64,000 bases of DNA from Lachnospiraceae bacterium (GTDB taxonomy: Bacteria; Bacillota; Clostridia; Lachnospirales; Lachnospiraceae). Positions 1 through 9,222 of the stretch are shown here, one piece after another (position 1 is the stretch's first letter; every line of letters starts with the position of its first letter). The notes beneath the pieces were generated by a model. The model saw nothing but the letters and a program-made list of their open reading frames with translations, had not been told where the DNA came from and searched no databases. A program made the position numbers and the translations under genes. The stretch covers positions 1-64,000 of the forward strand of contig JAFSDJ010000075.1 in assembly GCA_017436305.1 (NCBI GenBank), given 5' to 3'.

Positions 1-42
1 CTTTTTTTCAGATACAGGTGTTTCAGTTACTTGATTTTCCAT
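1..42 (-). CDS. Partial gene downstream of the ABC ATPase (5' end only)
   Basis: The first 14 codons of a minus-strand gene run off the window edge (MENQVTETPVSEKK). A GAGGAG ribosome binding site lies 6-7 bases before the ATG at 42. An in-frame ATG nine codons upstream (69) is possible but has a poorer site. It follows the MacB-type ATPase by about 37 bases, so it is probably the permease or the membrane-fusion partner of that transporter; too little is visible to decide. Confidence 0.55.
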   Translation of the reverse strand, partial: MENQVTETPVSEKK

Positions 43-79
43 TTTTTTCTCCTCTTTACTTTTTTCCATTTCTTTTTTC

Positions 80-769
80 TTAAATATCATTTTGATAGTC
101 CTTTTCTATTTTTCCATCCCGAATTCGGATAACTCGCCTTGCCTGCTCTGCTATTTCGTTATCATGAGTAATAATAATAACCGTTCTGCCTTCTTTATGA
201 AGCTCTTTTAAAATTTCTATAATTTCTTTGCTGGATGCAGTATCAAGATTTCCGGTAGGCTCATCTGCCAAAATAACCGGTGGTGCCTGAGCAATGGCCC
301 TTGCAATGGCAACTCTCTGCTGCTGCCCTCCTGACATTTCGGCGGGCCTGTGGTCCATTCTGTGTCCCAATCCAACTTTCGTAAGAGCAGTTACGGCAAG
401 TTTATGACGTTCCTTTTTTCCTACGCCCCGGTAAATCAAGGGCAACTCTACATTTTCCATGGCATCCAGACCTGCTATCAGATTAAATCCCTGAAAAATA
501 AAGCCGATTTCCTGATTTCGTATGTCTGAAAGCTCATCATCGGTCATATCTGATACGTCGCTTCCGTTTAATATGTAAGTACCGCTTGTTGGTACATCCA
601 GACATCCAAGCATATTCATTAATGTGGATTTACCTGAACCGGACTGACCGATGATAGCTACAAACTCGCCCTTTTCAATATTTAGGGATACATGGTCCAA
701 TGCCCTTACTTCATTTTCTCCAGGATTGTATACTTTGCAAATATCCCTGATTTCGATTAGTGAACTCAT
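80..769 (-). CDS. ABC transporter ATP-binding protein, MacB/LolD family
   Basis: This 229-residue ATPase has the usual length of a MacB/LolD-type nucleotide-binding subunit. Walker A GQSGSGKST is at residues 41-49, the Q-loop near 92, signature MSGGQ at 145-149, Walker B VILADE at 165-170 with the family-typical PTGNLD following, and the H-loop His near 202. Family members power FtsX-like permeases that move peptides, lipoproteins or antibiotics across the membrane, often with an HlyD-like partner. The next gene downstream starts within 40 bases, so an operon is likely. Start ATG at 769 follows AAAGGA. A promoter with repeated CAATTG elements lies upstream, which suggests repressor control. 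Confidence 0.9.
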   Translation of the reverse strand: MSSLIEIRDICKVYNPGENEVRALDHVSLNIEKGEFVAIIGQSGSGKSTLMNMLGCLDVPTSGTYILNGSDVSDMTDDELSDIRNQEIGFIFQGFNLIAGLDAMENVELPLIYRGVGKKERHKLAVTALTKVGLGHRMDHRPAEMSGGQQQRVAIARAIAQAPPVILADEPTGNLDTASSKEIIEILKELHKEGRTVIIITHDNEIAEQARRVIRIRDGKIEKDYQNDI

Positions 770-840
770 ATGTTTCCTTTTCTTTTCCTTTCTTTATAAC
801 ATTATCATATTCTATAAAATAATATTTTTGTGTTGCTGTA

Positions 841-882
841 TTATTCAATTGGTACAATAATACATATTTATTCAATTGTCAA
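841..882 (-). promoter_or_regulatory. Promoter with two direct repeats upstream of the MacB-type ATPase
   Basis: A TTGACA -35 (877-882) is 17 bases from a TATTGT -10 (854-859), reading leftward. The 11-base sequence TTATTCAATTG occurs at 841-851 and again at 868-878, so one copy overlaps the -35 region and the other lies just past the -10. This looks like a regulator-binding pair. The remainder of the 390-base gap (770-1159) is AT-rich and holds only this promoter and the terminator at 1111-1152. Confidence 0.55.
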
Positions 883-1110
883 TACAAAGTTTTTATATTT
901 TCCTATTAAATTTTAATATTTATTATTTTATATAATGACTAACATTACCATAATTCTTCGCAAAATCAATAGGTTAATAGTATCATTTATATTTTTAGAT
1001 TTCTTATATAAAATATAAAGAATTCGTAAAGTTTTTCATAATAATAAACGCCCTTAAATAGAAAAATACTTCAAAATATTCAACTTTTTTTAACATTTTG
1101 AACTTAATCT

Positions 1111-1152
1111 AAAAACAGAAAAAGGAAAGACTCTGCTTTCTTTTTTCTGTTT
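1111..1152 (-). terminator. Rho-independent terminator of the ABC exporter operon
   Basis: A near-perfect inverted repeat (arms CAGAAAAAGGAAAG and CTTTCTTTTTTCTG, extended by AAA/TTT) lies directly after the stop of the exporter gene at 1160. Reading leftward it is followed by five Ts (1111-1115). Confidence 0.7.
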
Positions 1153-1159
1153 CATTATG

Positions 1160-2908
1160 CTAAATAGCAAACTGGCTGTTATACAAGTTAAAATAAAACC
1201 CTTTTTCCCCAAGAAGTTCCTGATGGGTGCCTTGTTCAATAATGGAACCGTCCTTCATAACTAAAATTACATCTGCCTCCTTAATGGTAGAAAGTCTGTG
1301 AGCCACAATAAAACTGGTTCTGCCCTTCATCATTTTGGCAAAAGCATTCTGGATTTTTAACTCCGTACGGGTATCAATCGAAGATGTTGCCTCATCTAAA
1401 ATCAACATTGGCGGTAAGCAGAGCATAACTCTCGCAATACACAAAAGCTGTTTTTGCCCTATGGATAAACCGCTTCCGTCTTCTGAAATATACGTATCAT
1501 ATCCTTTTGGCAGACGCTTAATAAAATTATGGGCATGGGCAGCTTTTGCTGCCTCTACGACTTCCTCTCTGGATGCCTTTGGCTTTCCAATCTTTAAGTT
1601 CTCTTCAATGGTACCATTTTTTAACCAGGTTTCCTGAAGCACCATACCATAGGAGGTTCTTAAACTTTTTCTTGTAATATTTTTAATATCTTTTTCTTCT
1701 ACTTTGATGCTTCCTTTATTTACATCATAAAACCGCATAAGCAAGTTAATAATGGTTGTTTTTCCACATCCGGTAGGACCTACAATTGCCACACGTTGTC
1801 CCGGTTTTACGGAAAGATTCAAATGTTCAATGAGCTTTCTGCTTGTATCATAGGAGAAACAAACATCTTCTAAGTCAACTTTTCCTTCTACATTTTTTAA
1901 CACATAAGCATTCTCTGTTTCCGGCGTCTGTGGTTCTTCGTTAATCAATTCAAAAATTCTTCCAGCGCAGGCAAGAGCATTTTGAAGCTCCGTTACCACT
2001 CCTGAAATTTCATTAAACGGCTTTGTATACTGGTTGGCATAGCTAAGAAAGCAGGATAACTGCCCTACTGTAATTTTTCCATGAATTGCCGCAAGAGCTC
2101 CCATAAATCCTACTCCTGCGTAAACTAATCCATTTACAAAACGGGTACAAGGGTTTGTAAGGGAAGAAAAGAAAATCGCATTTAAGGAGCATTTCTCCAG
2201 TCGTTCATTTATTTCGTCAAAGCGCTTTAATACTTTTTCTTCCTGACCGTATGCCTGTACTACTTTCTGATTGCCTATCATTTCTTCAATTAATCCCGTC
2301 TGTTCTCCTCTTGTTTCTGACTGAAGTTTAAACATGGAAAAAGTTCTTTTTGCAATAAAGCTTGCTACAAAAAGGGAAATGGGGGTAAGGCACACTACTA
2401 AAATAGTAATGCCTACATTTAAACGAAACATAAAAAACAAAGTTCCAAGAATAGTAGTAATGCCTGTAAAAAACTGGGTAAACCCCATTAACAGGCCTTC
2501 TGAAAACTGGTCCACATCAGCAATAACACGACTTACAATTTCTCCATGAGATTTTCCATCAATATACTTTAAAGGTAATATTTCTATTTTTTCAAAAGCC
2601 TCTTCCCTGATGTCATGAACTACGTGATAGGTAATTTTGTTATTACATACGTTCATAATCCATTGAAGTACTGCGGTAATTAAAATAATAATCCCTGCTT
2701 CTATTAATATGTTTTTAATACCGTAAAAATCCACTCTTCCTGCTTCTATAATAAAATCAATGGCTCTTCCTGTTAATATCGGTACATATAAAGTAAGAAG
2801 GGCACTGGCTGCTGCCAGTATTACAGATAAAAGCATGTAAATCCGATACTTTTTTATATAGGAAAGAACTTCTTTCAAGGTTTGAAGCTGTTTCTTTTTC
2901 TTATCCAT
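1160..2908 (-). CDS. Heterodimeric ABC exporter subunit with consensus ATP site residues (LmrD/BmrD-like)
   Basis: A 582-residue half-transporter: a membrane domain with about six helices (residues 1-310) then an ATPase domain. Walker A GPTGCGKTT is at 377-385, signature LSIGQ near 481, Walker B MLILDE near 501-506 with catalytic Glu506, and the H-loop His near 537. The upstream partner lacks both the Glu and the His, so this pair should be an asymmetric multidrug or lipid exporter of the LmrCD/BmrCD/TM287-288 type, with this chain carrying the competent Walker B. Its ATG touches the stop codon of the partner gene, indicating translational coupling. Substrate cannot be read from sequence. Confidence 0.9.
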   Translation of the reverse strand: MDKKKKQLQTLKEVLSYIKKYRIYMLLSVILAAASALLTLYVPILTGRAIDFIIEAGRVDFYGIKNILIEAGIIILITAVLQWIMNVCNNKITYHVVHDIREEAFEKIEILPLKYIDGKSHGEIVSRVIADVDQFSEGLLMGFTQFFTGITTILGTLFFMFRLNVGITILVVCLTPISLFVASFIAKRTFSMFKLQSETRGEQTGLIEEMIGNQKVVQAYGQEEKVLKRFDEINERLEKCSLNAIFFSSLTNPCTRFVNGLVYAGVGFMGALAAIHGKITVGQLSCFLSYANQYTKPFNEISGVVTELQNALACAGRIFELINEEPQTPETENAYVLKNVEGKVDLEDVCFSYDTSRKLIEHLNLSVKPGQRVAIVGPTGCGKTTIINLLMRFYDVNKGSIKVEEKDIKNITRKSLRTSYGMVLQETWLKNGTIEENLKIGKPKASREEVVEAAKAAHAHNFIKRLPKGYDTYISEDGSGLSIGQKQLLCIARVMLCLPPMLILDEATSSIDTRTELKIQNAFAKMMKGRTSFIVAHRLSTIKEADVILVMKDGSIIEQGTHQELLGEKGFYFNLYNSQFAI

Positions 2909-4663
2909 TTATTTTCCCTCCTTTACTTCTTTTCCCGGTCTTTCATATTGGGAATAATAAATCTCTTCATAAACTTGACAGGTTTTTAATAATTCTTCAT
3001 GGGTTCCTATGCCTGCAACCTTACCATCGTCCAATACAATAATTTTGTCTGCATACAGTACGGAAGCAGCCCTTTGAGATACGATAAATACAGTAGGGGC
3101 ATTTTCCATTTCCCTGATTGCTTTTCGCAATGAAGCATCTGTAGCAAAATCCAGCGCCGATGCACTATCGTCCATAATTAAAATTTCGGCTTTTTTTACT
3201 AATGCTCTGGCTATGGCCAGTCGCTGTTTTTGCCCTCCGGAAAAGTTTTTACCGCCCTGAGTTACTTTGCTGTCAATTCCGTCTTCTTTTTGTTCTACAA
3301 ATTCTTTTGCCTGGGAGATTCTAAGCGCTTCCATAAGCTGTTCTACTGTGGCATCTTCATTGCCCCAAAGAAGATTTTCCCTTATAGTACCGGAAAACAG
3401 CACACTCTTTTGTAGCACAACAGATACTTTATTTCTAAGAGTTTTTAAAGGGTAATCCTTTACATCTATGCCATCTATGAAAACCTTTCCTCTCGTGGCA
3501 TCATAAAATCTTGGAATTAAATGTACCAGGGATGTTTTTCCTGAACCGGTTCCTCCAATGACACCTACTGTTTCTCCTTTTTTTACCGTAAAGCTTATAT
3601 CAGATAAGGATTCGTCGGCCCCTTGCTGATAGGTAAGTCCTACATTTTCAAATATGATTTGAGGGACATTTTTTTCTTTATTCTCTTTGAAGTTAGCATC
3701 GGGTAACTTTTCTGTTATGGAAGGCTCCATTTCAAATACGGTTTCAATACGGTTAGCACAGGCTAATGCTTTTGTTACTGTAATAATCAGATTGGCAAGC
3801 TTAATTAATTCTACTAAAATTTGGGACATATAGTTTACTAACGCCACTACTTCACCCTGGGTGATGATTCCTGCATCTACCTGAAGACCGCCAAGCCATA
3901 TAAGAACAATAGTGGCTCCATTAATAATAATGTAAGTAACCGGATTCATAAGAGCTGAGATTTTTCCCACATGCTGTTGTAATTTTAATAAAAGACGGTT
4001 ATCCTCTGCAAACTGCTTTTTTTCTGTTTCTTCAATGCCAAAGGCACGAATTACCCTTGCACCGGTAAGATTTTCCCTGGTGGAAGCAAGCACTTTATCT
4101 AGTGCCCCCTGCACCTTTTTATAAAGAGGAATGCTCACTAACATAATGCCAAATACTACAATGGATAAAAGGGGAATGGCTACAACAAAGGTAAAAGCTG
4201 ACTTTATGTCCACTGTAAATGCCATAATCATAGCACCAAATACAATAAACGGAGACCTGAGAAACAGTCTTAACACCAGATTTACCCCTGACTGCACTTG
4301 ATTAATATCACTGGTCATCCTTGTAATCATGGTGGACGTTCCGATTGTGTCAATCTCCGTAAAGGAAAACTTCTGAATATGTGCAAATAATGCGTGACGC
4401 AGCTTTGTGGCAAAGCCTACTGCTGCTTTTGCTGCAAAAAACTGGGCGGTAATGGAGCAAACCAGTCCTATAATTCCAAGTGCCACCATGATTCCACACA
4501 TTTTTATAATGTAGGTTTTATCTCCACTGGCAATTCCTATATCAATAATGGCTGCCACCACTAACGGAATGAAAAGCTCAAAAGATGCTTCCAGCATTTT
4601 AAAAATTGGTGCTAAAATCGTTTCCTTTTTATAATCCTTTAAATATATAAGTAATTTTTTCAT
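2909..4663 (-). CDS. Heterodimeric ABC exporter subunit with degenerate ATP site (LmrC/BmrC-like)
   Basis: A 584-residue half-transporter with an N-terminal six-helix membrane domain and a C-terminal ATPase. Walker A GGTGSGKTS is at 370-378 and the signature FSGGQ near 474. Walker B reads ILIMDD, so the catalytic Glu is Asp499, and the H-loop His is replaced by Gln530. These two changes are the hallmark of the degenerate-site subunit in heterodimeric type IV exporters. The gene is first in a two-gene operon. In many relatives a MarR regulator precedes the pair; none is present here. Start ATG at 4663 follows TGAGGA, with a strong promoter at 4708-4736. Confidence 0.9.
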   Translation of the reverse strand: MKKLLIYLKDYKKETILAPIFKMLEASFELFIPLVVAAIIDIGIASGDKTYIIKMCGIMVALGIIGLVCSITAQFFAAKAAVGFATKLRHALFAHIQKFSFTEIDTIGTSTMITRMTSDINQVQSGVNLVLRLFLRSPFIVFGAMIMAFTVDIKSAFTFVVAIPLLSIVVFGIMLVSIPLYKKVQGALDKVLASTRENLTGARVIRAFGIEETEKKQFAEDNRLLLKLQQHVGKISALMNPVTYIIINGATIVLIWLGGLQVDAGIITQGEVVALVNYMSQILVELIKLANLIITVTKALACANRIETVFEMEPSITEKLPDANFKENKEKNVPQIIFENVGLTYQQGADESLSDISFTVKKGETVGVIGGTGSGKTSLVHLIPRFYDATRGKVFIDGIDVKDYPLKTLRNKVSVVLQKSVLFSGTIRENLLWGNEDATVEQLMEALRISQAKEFVEQKEDGIDSKVTQGGKNFSGGQKQRLAIARALVKKAEILIMDDSASALDFATDASLRKAIREMENAPTVFIVSQRAASVLYADKIIVLDDGKVAGIGTHEELLKTCQVYEEIYYSQYERPGKEVKEGK

Positions 4664-4707
4664 TTTCTAATCCTCATAATCTTCCCATTCTTTTGCAATT
4701 CTTACCT

Positions 4708-4736
4708 ATTATAGTACTGAAAATTTTCCTTGTAAA
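4708..4736 (-). promoter_or_regulatory. Promoter of the heterodimeric ABC exporter operon
   Basis: TTTACA (4731-4736) and TATAAT (4708-4713) separated by 17 bases, reading leftward, about 45 bases before the ATG at 4663. Confidence 0.7.
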
Positions 4737-4749
4737 TGAAGAAAACTAA

Positions 4750-4782
4750 AAAAATCTCCGTCTTACAAAAATCTCCGTCTTA
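4750..4782. repeat. 16-bp tandem duplication
   Basis: AAAAATCTCCGTCTTA occurs twice, at 4750-4765 and 4767-4782, with one base between, in the divergent intergenic region between the exporter promoter and the tex promoter. It may be a recent slippage duplication or a paired binding site. Confidence 0.75.
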
Positions 4783-4792
4783 AAAGTTTTCA

Positions 4793-4821
4793 TTGAACTT
4801 GCATGGTTTTTTGGCTATAAT
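4793..4821 (+). promoter_or_regulatory. Promoter of tex
   Basis: TTGAAC (4793-4798), 17-base spacer, TATAAT (4816-4821), about 75 bases before the start codon of tex. Confidence 0.65.
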
Positions 4822-4894
4822 TAAAGCCGTGCAATTTTATTGCCCGACATAATTACCGGTCTTTTATAAGACTAGCGAAAGTTAGGAGAAACAT

Positions 4895-7240
4895 ATGGAT
4901 ATTATTCAAAAACTAAAAGAAGAACTGCAGGTTGAAAAATGGCAGGTTGAAGCTGCTGTAAAACTGATTGACGAAGGAAATACCATTCCTTTCATTTCCA
5001 GATATAGAAAGGAAGCAACCGGTGCATTAAATGACGAAGTACTGCGTAATTTATATGAACGTTTAAATTATTTAAGAAACTTAGAAGAGAAAAAGGAAAC
5101 TGTTTTAGCAAGCATTGAAGAACAGGGCAAATTAACAGAAGAATTAAAGGCAAAAATTATTGCTGCTGAAACTTTGGTTGTGGTTGAGGACTTATACCGC
5201 CCGTACCGTCCAAAGAGAAAAACCAGAGCTTCTGTTGCAAAGGAAAAAGGGTTAGAACCATTATCTCAGATTATTTTAGCTCAGGAGCTTACTACCTCAT
5301 TAGAGGAAGCTGCTGCACCATTTGTTAATGAAGAAAAAGAAGTAGCTACTGTTGCAGATGCCATTGCCGGAGCAAAGGATATTATTGCAGAAAGTATTTC
5401 TGATGAAGCAGATTACCGTATTTATATTCGTAATGCTACTTTTGAGGAAGGTAAAATTACAAGTACTGCCAAGGAAAAAGATGCTGAAAGCGTTTATGAA
5501 ATGTATTATGACTACGAAGAACCAATTAAAAAGGTGGCAGGTCACAGAACACTGGCATTAAACCGTGGTGAAAAAGAAAAAGTACTGACTGTAAAGGTTG
5601 TAGCACCGGTAGAACGTATTTTAATGTTCTTAGAAAAGAAGGTGATTACTTCCGAAAACCCTATTACTACACCGGTTTTAAAGGAAGTAGTTGCAGACAG
5701 CTATGACAGACTTATTGCTCCTGCCATTGAAAGGGAAATCCGTAACGAGCTTTCTGAAAAAGCCGAAGACAGTGCCATTACTGTATTTGGCAAAAACTTA
5801 GAACAGCTTTTATTACAGCCACCAATTGCCGGACGTACTGTTTTAGGCTGGGACCCGGCGTTCCGTACAGGCTGTAAGTTAGCAGTTGTAGATGCTACCG
5901 GAAAGGTACTTGATACAAAGGTTATTTTCCCTACTGCTCCACAAAATAAAGTGGAAGAATCCAAGGCGGAATTAAAGAAGCTTATTAAAAAATATAACGT
6001 TTCCTTAATTTCTGTAGGAAACGGAACTGCTTCAAGAGAATCTGAGCAGATTATTGTAGAATTATTAAAAGAATTAGATACAAAGGTAGAATATATTATT
6101 GTAAATGAAGCCGGTGCTTCTGTTTACTCTGCGTCAAAGCTTGCAACAGAAGAATTTCCAAACTTTGACGTAGGACAAAGAAGTGCGGTTTCCATTGCAA
6201 GACGTTTGCAGGACCCACTGGCTGAGCTTGTAAAAATTGATCCAAAATCTATCGGTGTTGGCCAGTATCAGCATGATATGAACCAGAAAAAATTAAGTGA
6301 AGCTTTAAGCGGTGTTGTTGAAGACAGTGTAAATAAAGTAGGTGTTGACTTAAATACTGCCAGTGCTTCTCTACTGGAATACATTTCCGGTATCAGCAAA
6401 GTAATTGCAAAAAATATCGTAGATTATAGAGAAACCAACGGACGTTTTACTAACAGAAAACAGCTTCTTAAGGTTGCAAAATTAGGTCCTAAGGCTTACG
6501 AACAATGCGCCGGATTTATGCGCATTTTGGATGGGGACAACCCACTTGATGCCACAAGTGTTCATCCGGAATCTTATGAAGCTGCCATGAAGCTTTTAGA
6601 CAAAATGGGACTTACTATGGATGATGTAAAGGAAGCACAGAAAAAAGCGGCTGAAAAAAAAGCTACTGCTAAGAAGTCACCTGCTAAAGAGGAGAAAAAG
6701 AAAAAACAGCAGAAGGTTGTGATTCGGAACACCAATACTGCAATGGGTAAAGCACTGGCAGAGGCTATGGGCGGTATTCAGTTAGCTACTGCCAACGATA
6801 CTTCTTCTAAGCAGAATAAAAATAGCAGTACAGAAGCAGACAATATTTCCGGCCTTGAAAAGAAAATTAAGGACAAAAAGAAAATGGCTGAAGAGCTTGG
6901 CATTGGTGAAATGACTCTTACAGATATTTTAAAAGAGCTTGAAAAACCAGCCAGAGACCCTAGAGATGACATGCCTGCACCAATTCTTAGAAGTGATGTT
7001 TTAGATATGAAGGATTTAACTCCGGGACTTGTTTTAAAGGGAACTGTAAGAAATGTTATTGACTTTGGTGTATTTGTAGATATTGGTGTACATCAGGATG
7101 GTTTAGTGCACATTTCCCAGATTACAGATAAGTTTATTAAGCATCCGTTAGAAGCAGTTAGTGTTGGAGACATTGTGGATGTAAAAGTTATGAGTGTAGA
7201 CCTTGCTAAAAAACGTATTCAGCTTACTATGCGTTTCTAA
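4895..7240 (+). CDS. tex: Tex-family RNA-binding transcription accessory protein
   Basis: A 781-residue Tex/YhgF-type protein. The order is the Tex N-terminal helical region (about 1-300), a YqgF/RuvC-like nuclease fold starting at VLGWDPAFRTGCKLAVVD (about 315-450), helix-hairpin-helix motifs around GISKVIAKNIVDYRETNGRF, and a C-terminal S1 domain (about 705-780, GLVLKGTVRNVIDFGVFVDIG). Family members bind nucleic acid and affect transcription and translation fidelity; mechanism is poorly defined. A Lys/Ala/Ser-rich low-complexity linker of about 80 residues (around 580-660) makes this protein longer than common Tex proteins. An AGGAG site lies 6 bases before the ATG. It is monocistronic. 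Confidence 0.93.
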   Translation: MDIIQKLKEELQVEKWQVEAAVKLIDEGNTIPFISRYRKEATGALNDEVLRNLYERLNYLRNLEEKKETVLASIEEQGKLTEELKAKIIAAETLVVVEDLYRPYRPKRKTRASVAKEKGLEPLSQIILAQELTTSLEEAAAPFVNEEKEVATVADAIAGAKDIIAESISDEADYRIYIRNATFEEGKITSTAKEKDAESVYEMYYDYEEPIKKVAGHRTLALNRGEKEKVLTVKVVAPVERILMFLEKKVITSENPITTPVLKEVVADSYDRLIAPAIEREIRNELSEKAEDSAITVFGKNLEQLLLQPPIAGRTVLGWDPAFRTGCKLAVVDATGKVLDTKVIFPTAPQNKVEESKAELKKLIKKYNVSLISVGNGTASRESEQIIVELLKELDTKVEYIIVNEAGASVYSASKLATEEFPNFDVGQRSAVSIARRLQDPLAELVKIDPKSIGVGQYQHDMNQKKLSEALSGVVEDSVNKVGVDLNTASASLLEYISGISKVIAKNIVDYRETNGRFTNRKQLLKVAKLGPKAYEQCAGFMRILDGDNPLDATSVHPESYEAAMKLLDKMGLTMDDVKEAQKKAAEKKATAKKSPAKEEKKKKQQKVVIRNTNTAMGKALAEAMGGIQLATANDTSSKQNKNSSTEADNISGLEKKIKDKKKMAEELGIGEMTLTDILKELEKPARDPRDDMPAPILRSDVLDMKDLTPGLVLKGTVRNVIDFGVFVDIGVHQDGLVHISQITDKFIKHPLEAVSVGDIVDVKVMSVDLAKKRIQLTMRF

Positions 7241-7323
7241 GGATTTTGCATATGACTTTCTTCCCATTTTTTCAGTTTTTTTATTTTTTGCATGATTTTA
7301 GTCCGTTTTTGCACACTTTTTTG

Positions 7324-7352
7324 TTGCACAAAAAATAAAACTGTGCTAGAAT
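7324..7352 (+). promoter_or_regulatory. Promoter of the lipoprotein gene
   Basis: TTGCAC (7324-7329), 17-base spacer, TAGAAT (7347-7352), 44 bases before the ATG at 7397. Confidence 0.65.
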
Positions 7353-7396
7353 CGGCTTGTTGTTTTTAAAATTTTATAGTGAGAAGGAGAAACATT

Positions 7397-8134
7397 ATGA
7401 AACACATCGGTAAAAAAATGCTGGCTCTTATGTTAGCAATGGTAACTACTTTTTCTTTAACAGGCTGTGGCGCTCAGTTTGATGCTTCCGGTTATACTCA
7501 GGCAGTTTTAGATGCTGCAACAAGAGCTGAATTCGACAAATACATCGAATTAACAGAATCCACACCTGAAGAAGCTCAGGCTGAATATGATGAAGTATTA
7601 GACAGCTTCGTAGCTGAATTTGAAGGTCTTTCTATTTCAGACGAACTTTTAGCAAATTACAGACAGTTATTCGTTGACTTACTTGCTAAGACAAAATACA
7701 CTGTTGGCGAAGCAGAAAAAGACGGCGACATGTTCTTAGTACCATTAACAATCGAACCATTAAAGATTTACGAAGGATTTGATGCAGAAGTTGAAGAAGC
7801 TACTGTTAAATTCCAGGAAGATTTAATGGCTGAATACGAATCAACAGGTGAAATTCCTTCAGATGAAGAAATTTACGAACGTTCTTTCCAGATCGTATAT
7901 GACATTATGGCTGCAAGATTAGCTGCTGCTACATACGGCGAACCTGAAACTATTACAGTTACTGTTGCTCAGGATGCTGACGGTCTTTGGGGAATTTCAG
8001 ATGCTGACTATGAAAAAATGGTTTCTTTATTAGTAGACCAGAACACAAGTGGTGAAGCTTCCACAACAGATGATGCTGCTGCAGAAACTACTGAAGAAGA
8101 TGCTGCTACTACAGAAGAAACAACAGAAGAATAA
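7397..8134 (+). CDS. Putative lipoprotein with acidic Thr/Glu-rich tail
   Basis: A 245-residue secreted protein. The N-terminus is a lipoprotein signal: basic MKHIGKK, a hydrophobic core, then lipobox LTGC with the lipidated Cys near residue 23. The mature part is acidic and helical, and the last 30 residues are a Thr/Glu/Ala-rich low-complexity tail. It somewhat resembles the DUF5105-type lipoproteins of Firmicutes; function is unknown. An upstream in-frame GTG (7379) lies in front of the AAGGAG site, so ATG 7397 is preferred. It has its own promoter and terminator, so it is a single-gene unit. Confidence 0.8.
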   Translation: MKHIGKKMLALMLAMVTTFSLTGCGAQFDASGYTQAVLDAATRAEFDKYIELTESTPEEAQAEYDEVLDSFVAEFEGLSISDELLANYRQLFVDLLAKTKYTVGEAEKDGDMFLVPLTIEPLKIYEGFDAEVEEATVKFQEDLMAEYESTGEIPSDEEIYERSFQIVYDIMAARLAAATYGEPETITVTVAQDADGLWGISDADYEKMVSLLVDQNTSGEASTTDDAAAETTEEDAATTEETTEE

Positions 8135-8158
8135 AAAATAATGAAATCTTGATTTTTG

Positions 8159-8191
8159 ACAACCTGCTTTATTTGAGCAGGTTGTTTTTTT
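8159..8191 (+). terminator. Rho-independent terminator after the lipoprotein gene
   Basis: Perfect 10-bp stem (ACAACCTGCT at 8159-8168, AGCAGGTTGT at 8176-8185) with a 7-base loop and a following T-run. Confidence 0.9.
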
Positions 8192-8250
8192 ATGGGAATC
8201 ATGCTACACTTTAAATAGGATTTCCTACTAATTATATATGGGGAGTAATT

Positions 8251-8712
8251 ATGAATAATCAAAATCTTGAAAATAGAAATGAGCATGAGCGTGAAGAAAT
8301 GCTGAATAATATGAATAATCAGGGTTATCAAAGTAACCGGTATCAATATGCCACGAAACAACAGAATACCTTTAAAATGTTGTCTCTGGTGTTTGGGTTG
8401 TTGGCATTTTTTTCCTGTATGTTTGTGGTGACTACCTTTGTTTTTGGCGGACTTAGTGTTATTTTTGCAATACTTTCCAAAACAAGTACAGAAAGGTTTT
8501 CCTCCTCTGCTATAGGCGGGATTGCTTCTTCCATTGCCGGTATGGTTTGTGTGTTTGTGTTAATGATTTACTCTTACATACTAATAACCACACCGGAGTA
8601 TAGAGAAATACTGAATAAAACTTATGAGCAAATGTACGGGCAAAGTTTTGATGAGTTGTTAGAGGATGCTCAGAATGGAACACTTGATCCGTACAGTTTA
8701 CAGCCAAAATAA
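8251..8712 (+). CDS. Small membrane protein, DUF4190-like
   Basis: A 153-residue protein with an Asn/Gln/Glu-rich hydrophilic N-terminus (1-40), two hydrophobic segments (about 43-75 and 85-112) joined by a short loop containing SKTSTERFSSSAIGG, and a soluble C-terminal tail of 40 residues. This two-helix organisation with glycine-rich helices matches DUF4190-type proteins of Firmicutes, whose role is unknown. The ATG follows GGGGAG. A poor promoter (TTGTTT, 17 bases, TACACT) overlaps the preceding terminator. The next two genes follow on the same strand and may share its transcript. Confidence 0.7.
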   Translation: MNNQNLENRNEHEREEMLNNMNNQGYQSNRYQYATKQQNTFKMLSLVFGLLAFFSCMFVVTTFVFGGLSVIFAILSKTSTERFSSSAIGGIASSIAGMVCVFVLMIYSYILITTPEYREILNKTYEQMYGQSFDELLEDAQNGTLDPYSLQPK

Positions 8713-8764
8713 TGGGAATTTCCCGTTCATGGGGTAAACATTAACGAAAGGTAAGGTGGAATTT

Positions 8765-9220
8765 ATGACAATTGGAACAAGTTATTATGGATCATTAAAT
8801 GGCTACACTACTACCGGTAAAAACGAGGATACTTTAAGAACTCCTACCGGAAGAAAATCCACTCCTGAGGAATGTGAAACATGTAAAAATAGAAAGTATC
8901 AGGATGGTTCAGATGAAATGGTTTCGTTTAAATCCGCTGCCCACATTTCCCCAGGTGCTTCTGCCAGCGTTGTAAGAGCACACGAACAGGAACATGTTTC
9001 AAATGCTTACAAAGATGCTGCCATGAATAACGGAAAAGTATTACAGGCATCTGTCAGCATTCATACTGCCGTTTGTCCTGAATGTGGACGCAGTTATGTA
9101 GCAGGCGGTGAAACAACCACACAGATTAAATATTATAACGAGGAGAATCCATATCAACAGGATTTAAAGGAAACAGACAAGGTAAAATATCTTGGAATGA
9201 ATGTTGACATGGCAGTTTAA
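8765..9220 (+). CDS. Small HExxH protein, SprA-related putative metallopeptidase
   Basis: A 151-residue cytoplasmic-looking protein. CETCKNRKYQDGSDE near residues 34-48 and CPECGR near 100 provide two CxxC pairs, and VRAHEQEHV (about residues 67-75) contains an HExxH zinc-protease motif. These motifs in this order resemble the SprA-related family (PF12118), which is annotated as putative metalloprotease. Catalysis has not been shown by anything seen here. The in-frame GTG at 8756 overlaps the AGGTGG ribosome site, so ATG 8765 is preferred. The next gene starts 2 bases after the stop, so the two are almost certainly cotranscribed. Confidence 0.7.
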   Translation: MTIGTSYYGSLNGYTTTGKNEDTLRTPTGRKSTPEECETCKNRKYQDGSDEMVSFKSAAHISPGASASVVRAHEQEHVSNAYKDAAMNNGKVLQASVSIHTAVCPECGRSYVAGGETTTQIKYYNEENPYQQDLKETDKVKYLGMNVDMAV

Positions 9221-9222
9221 AA

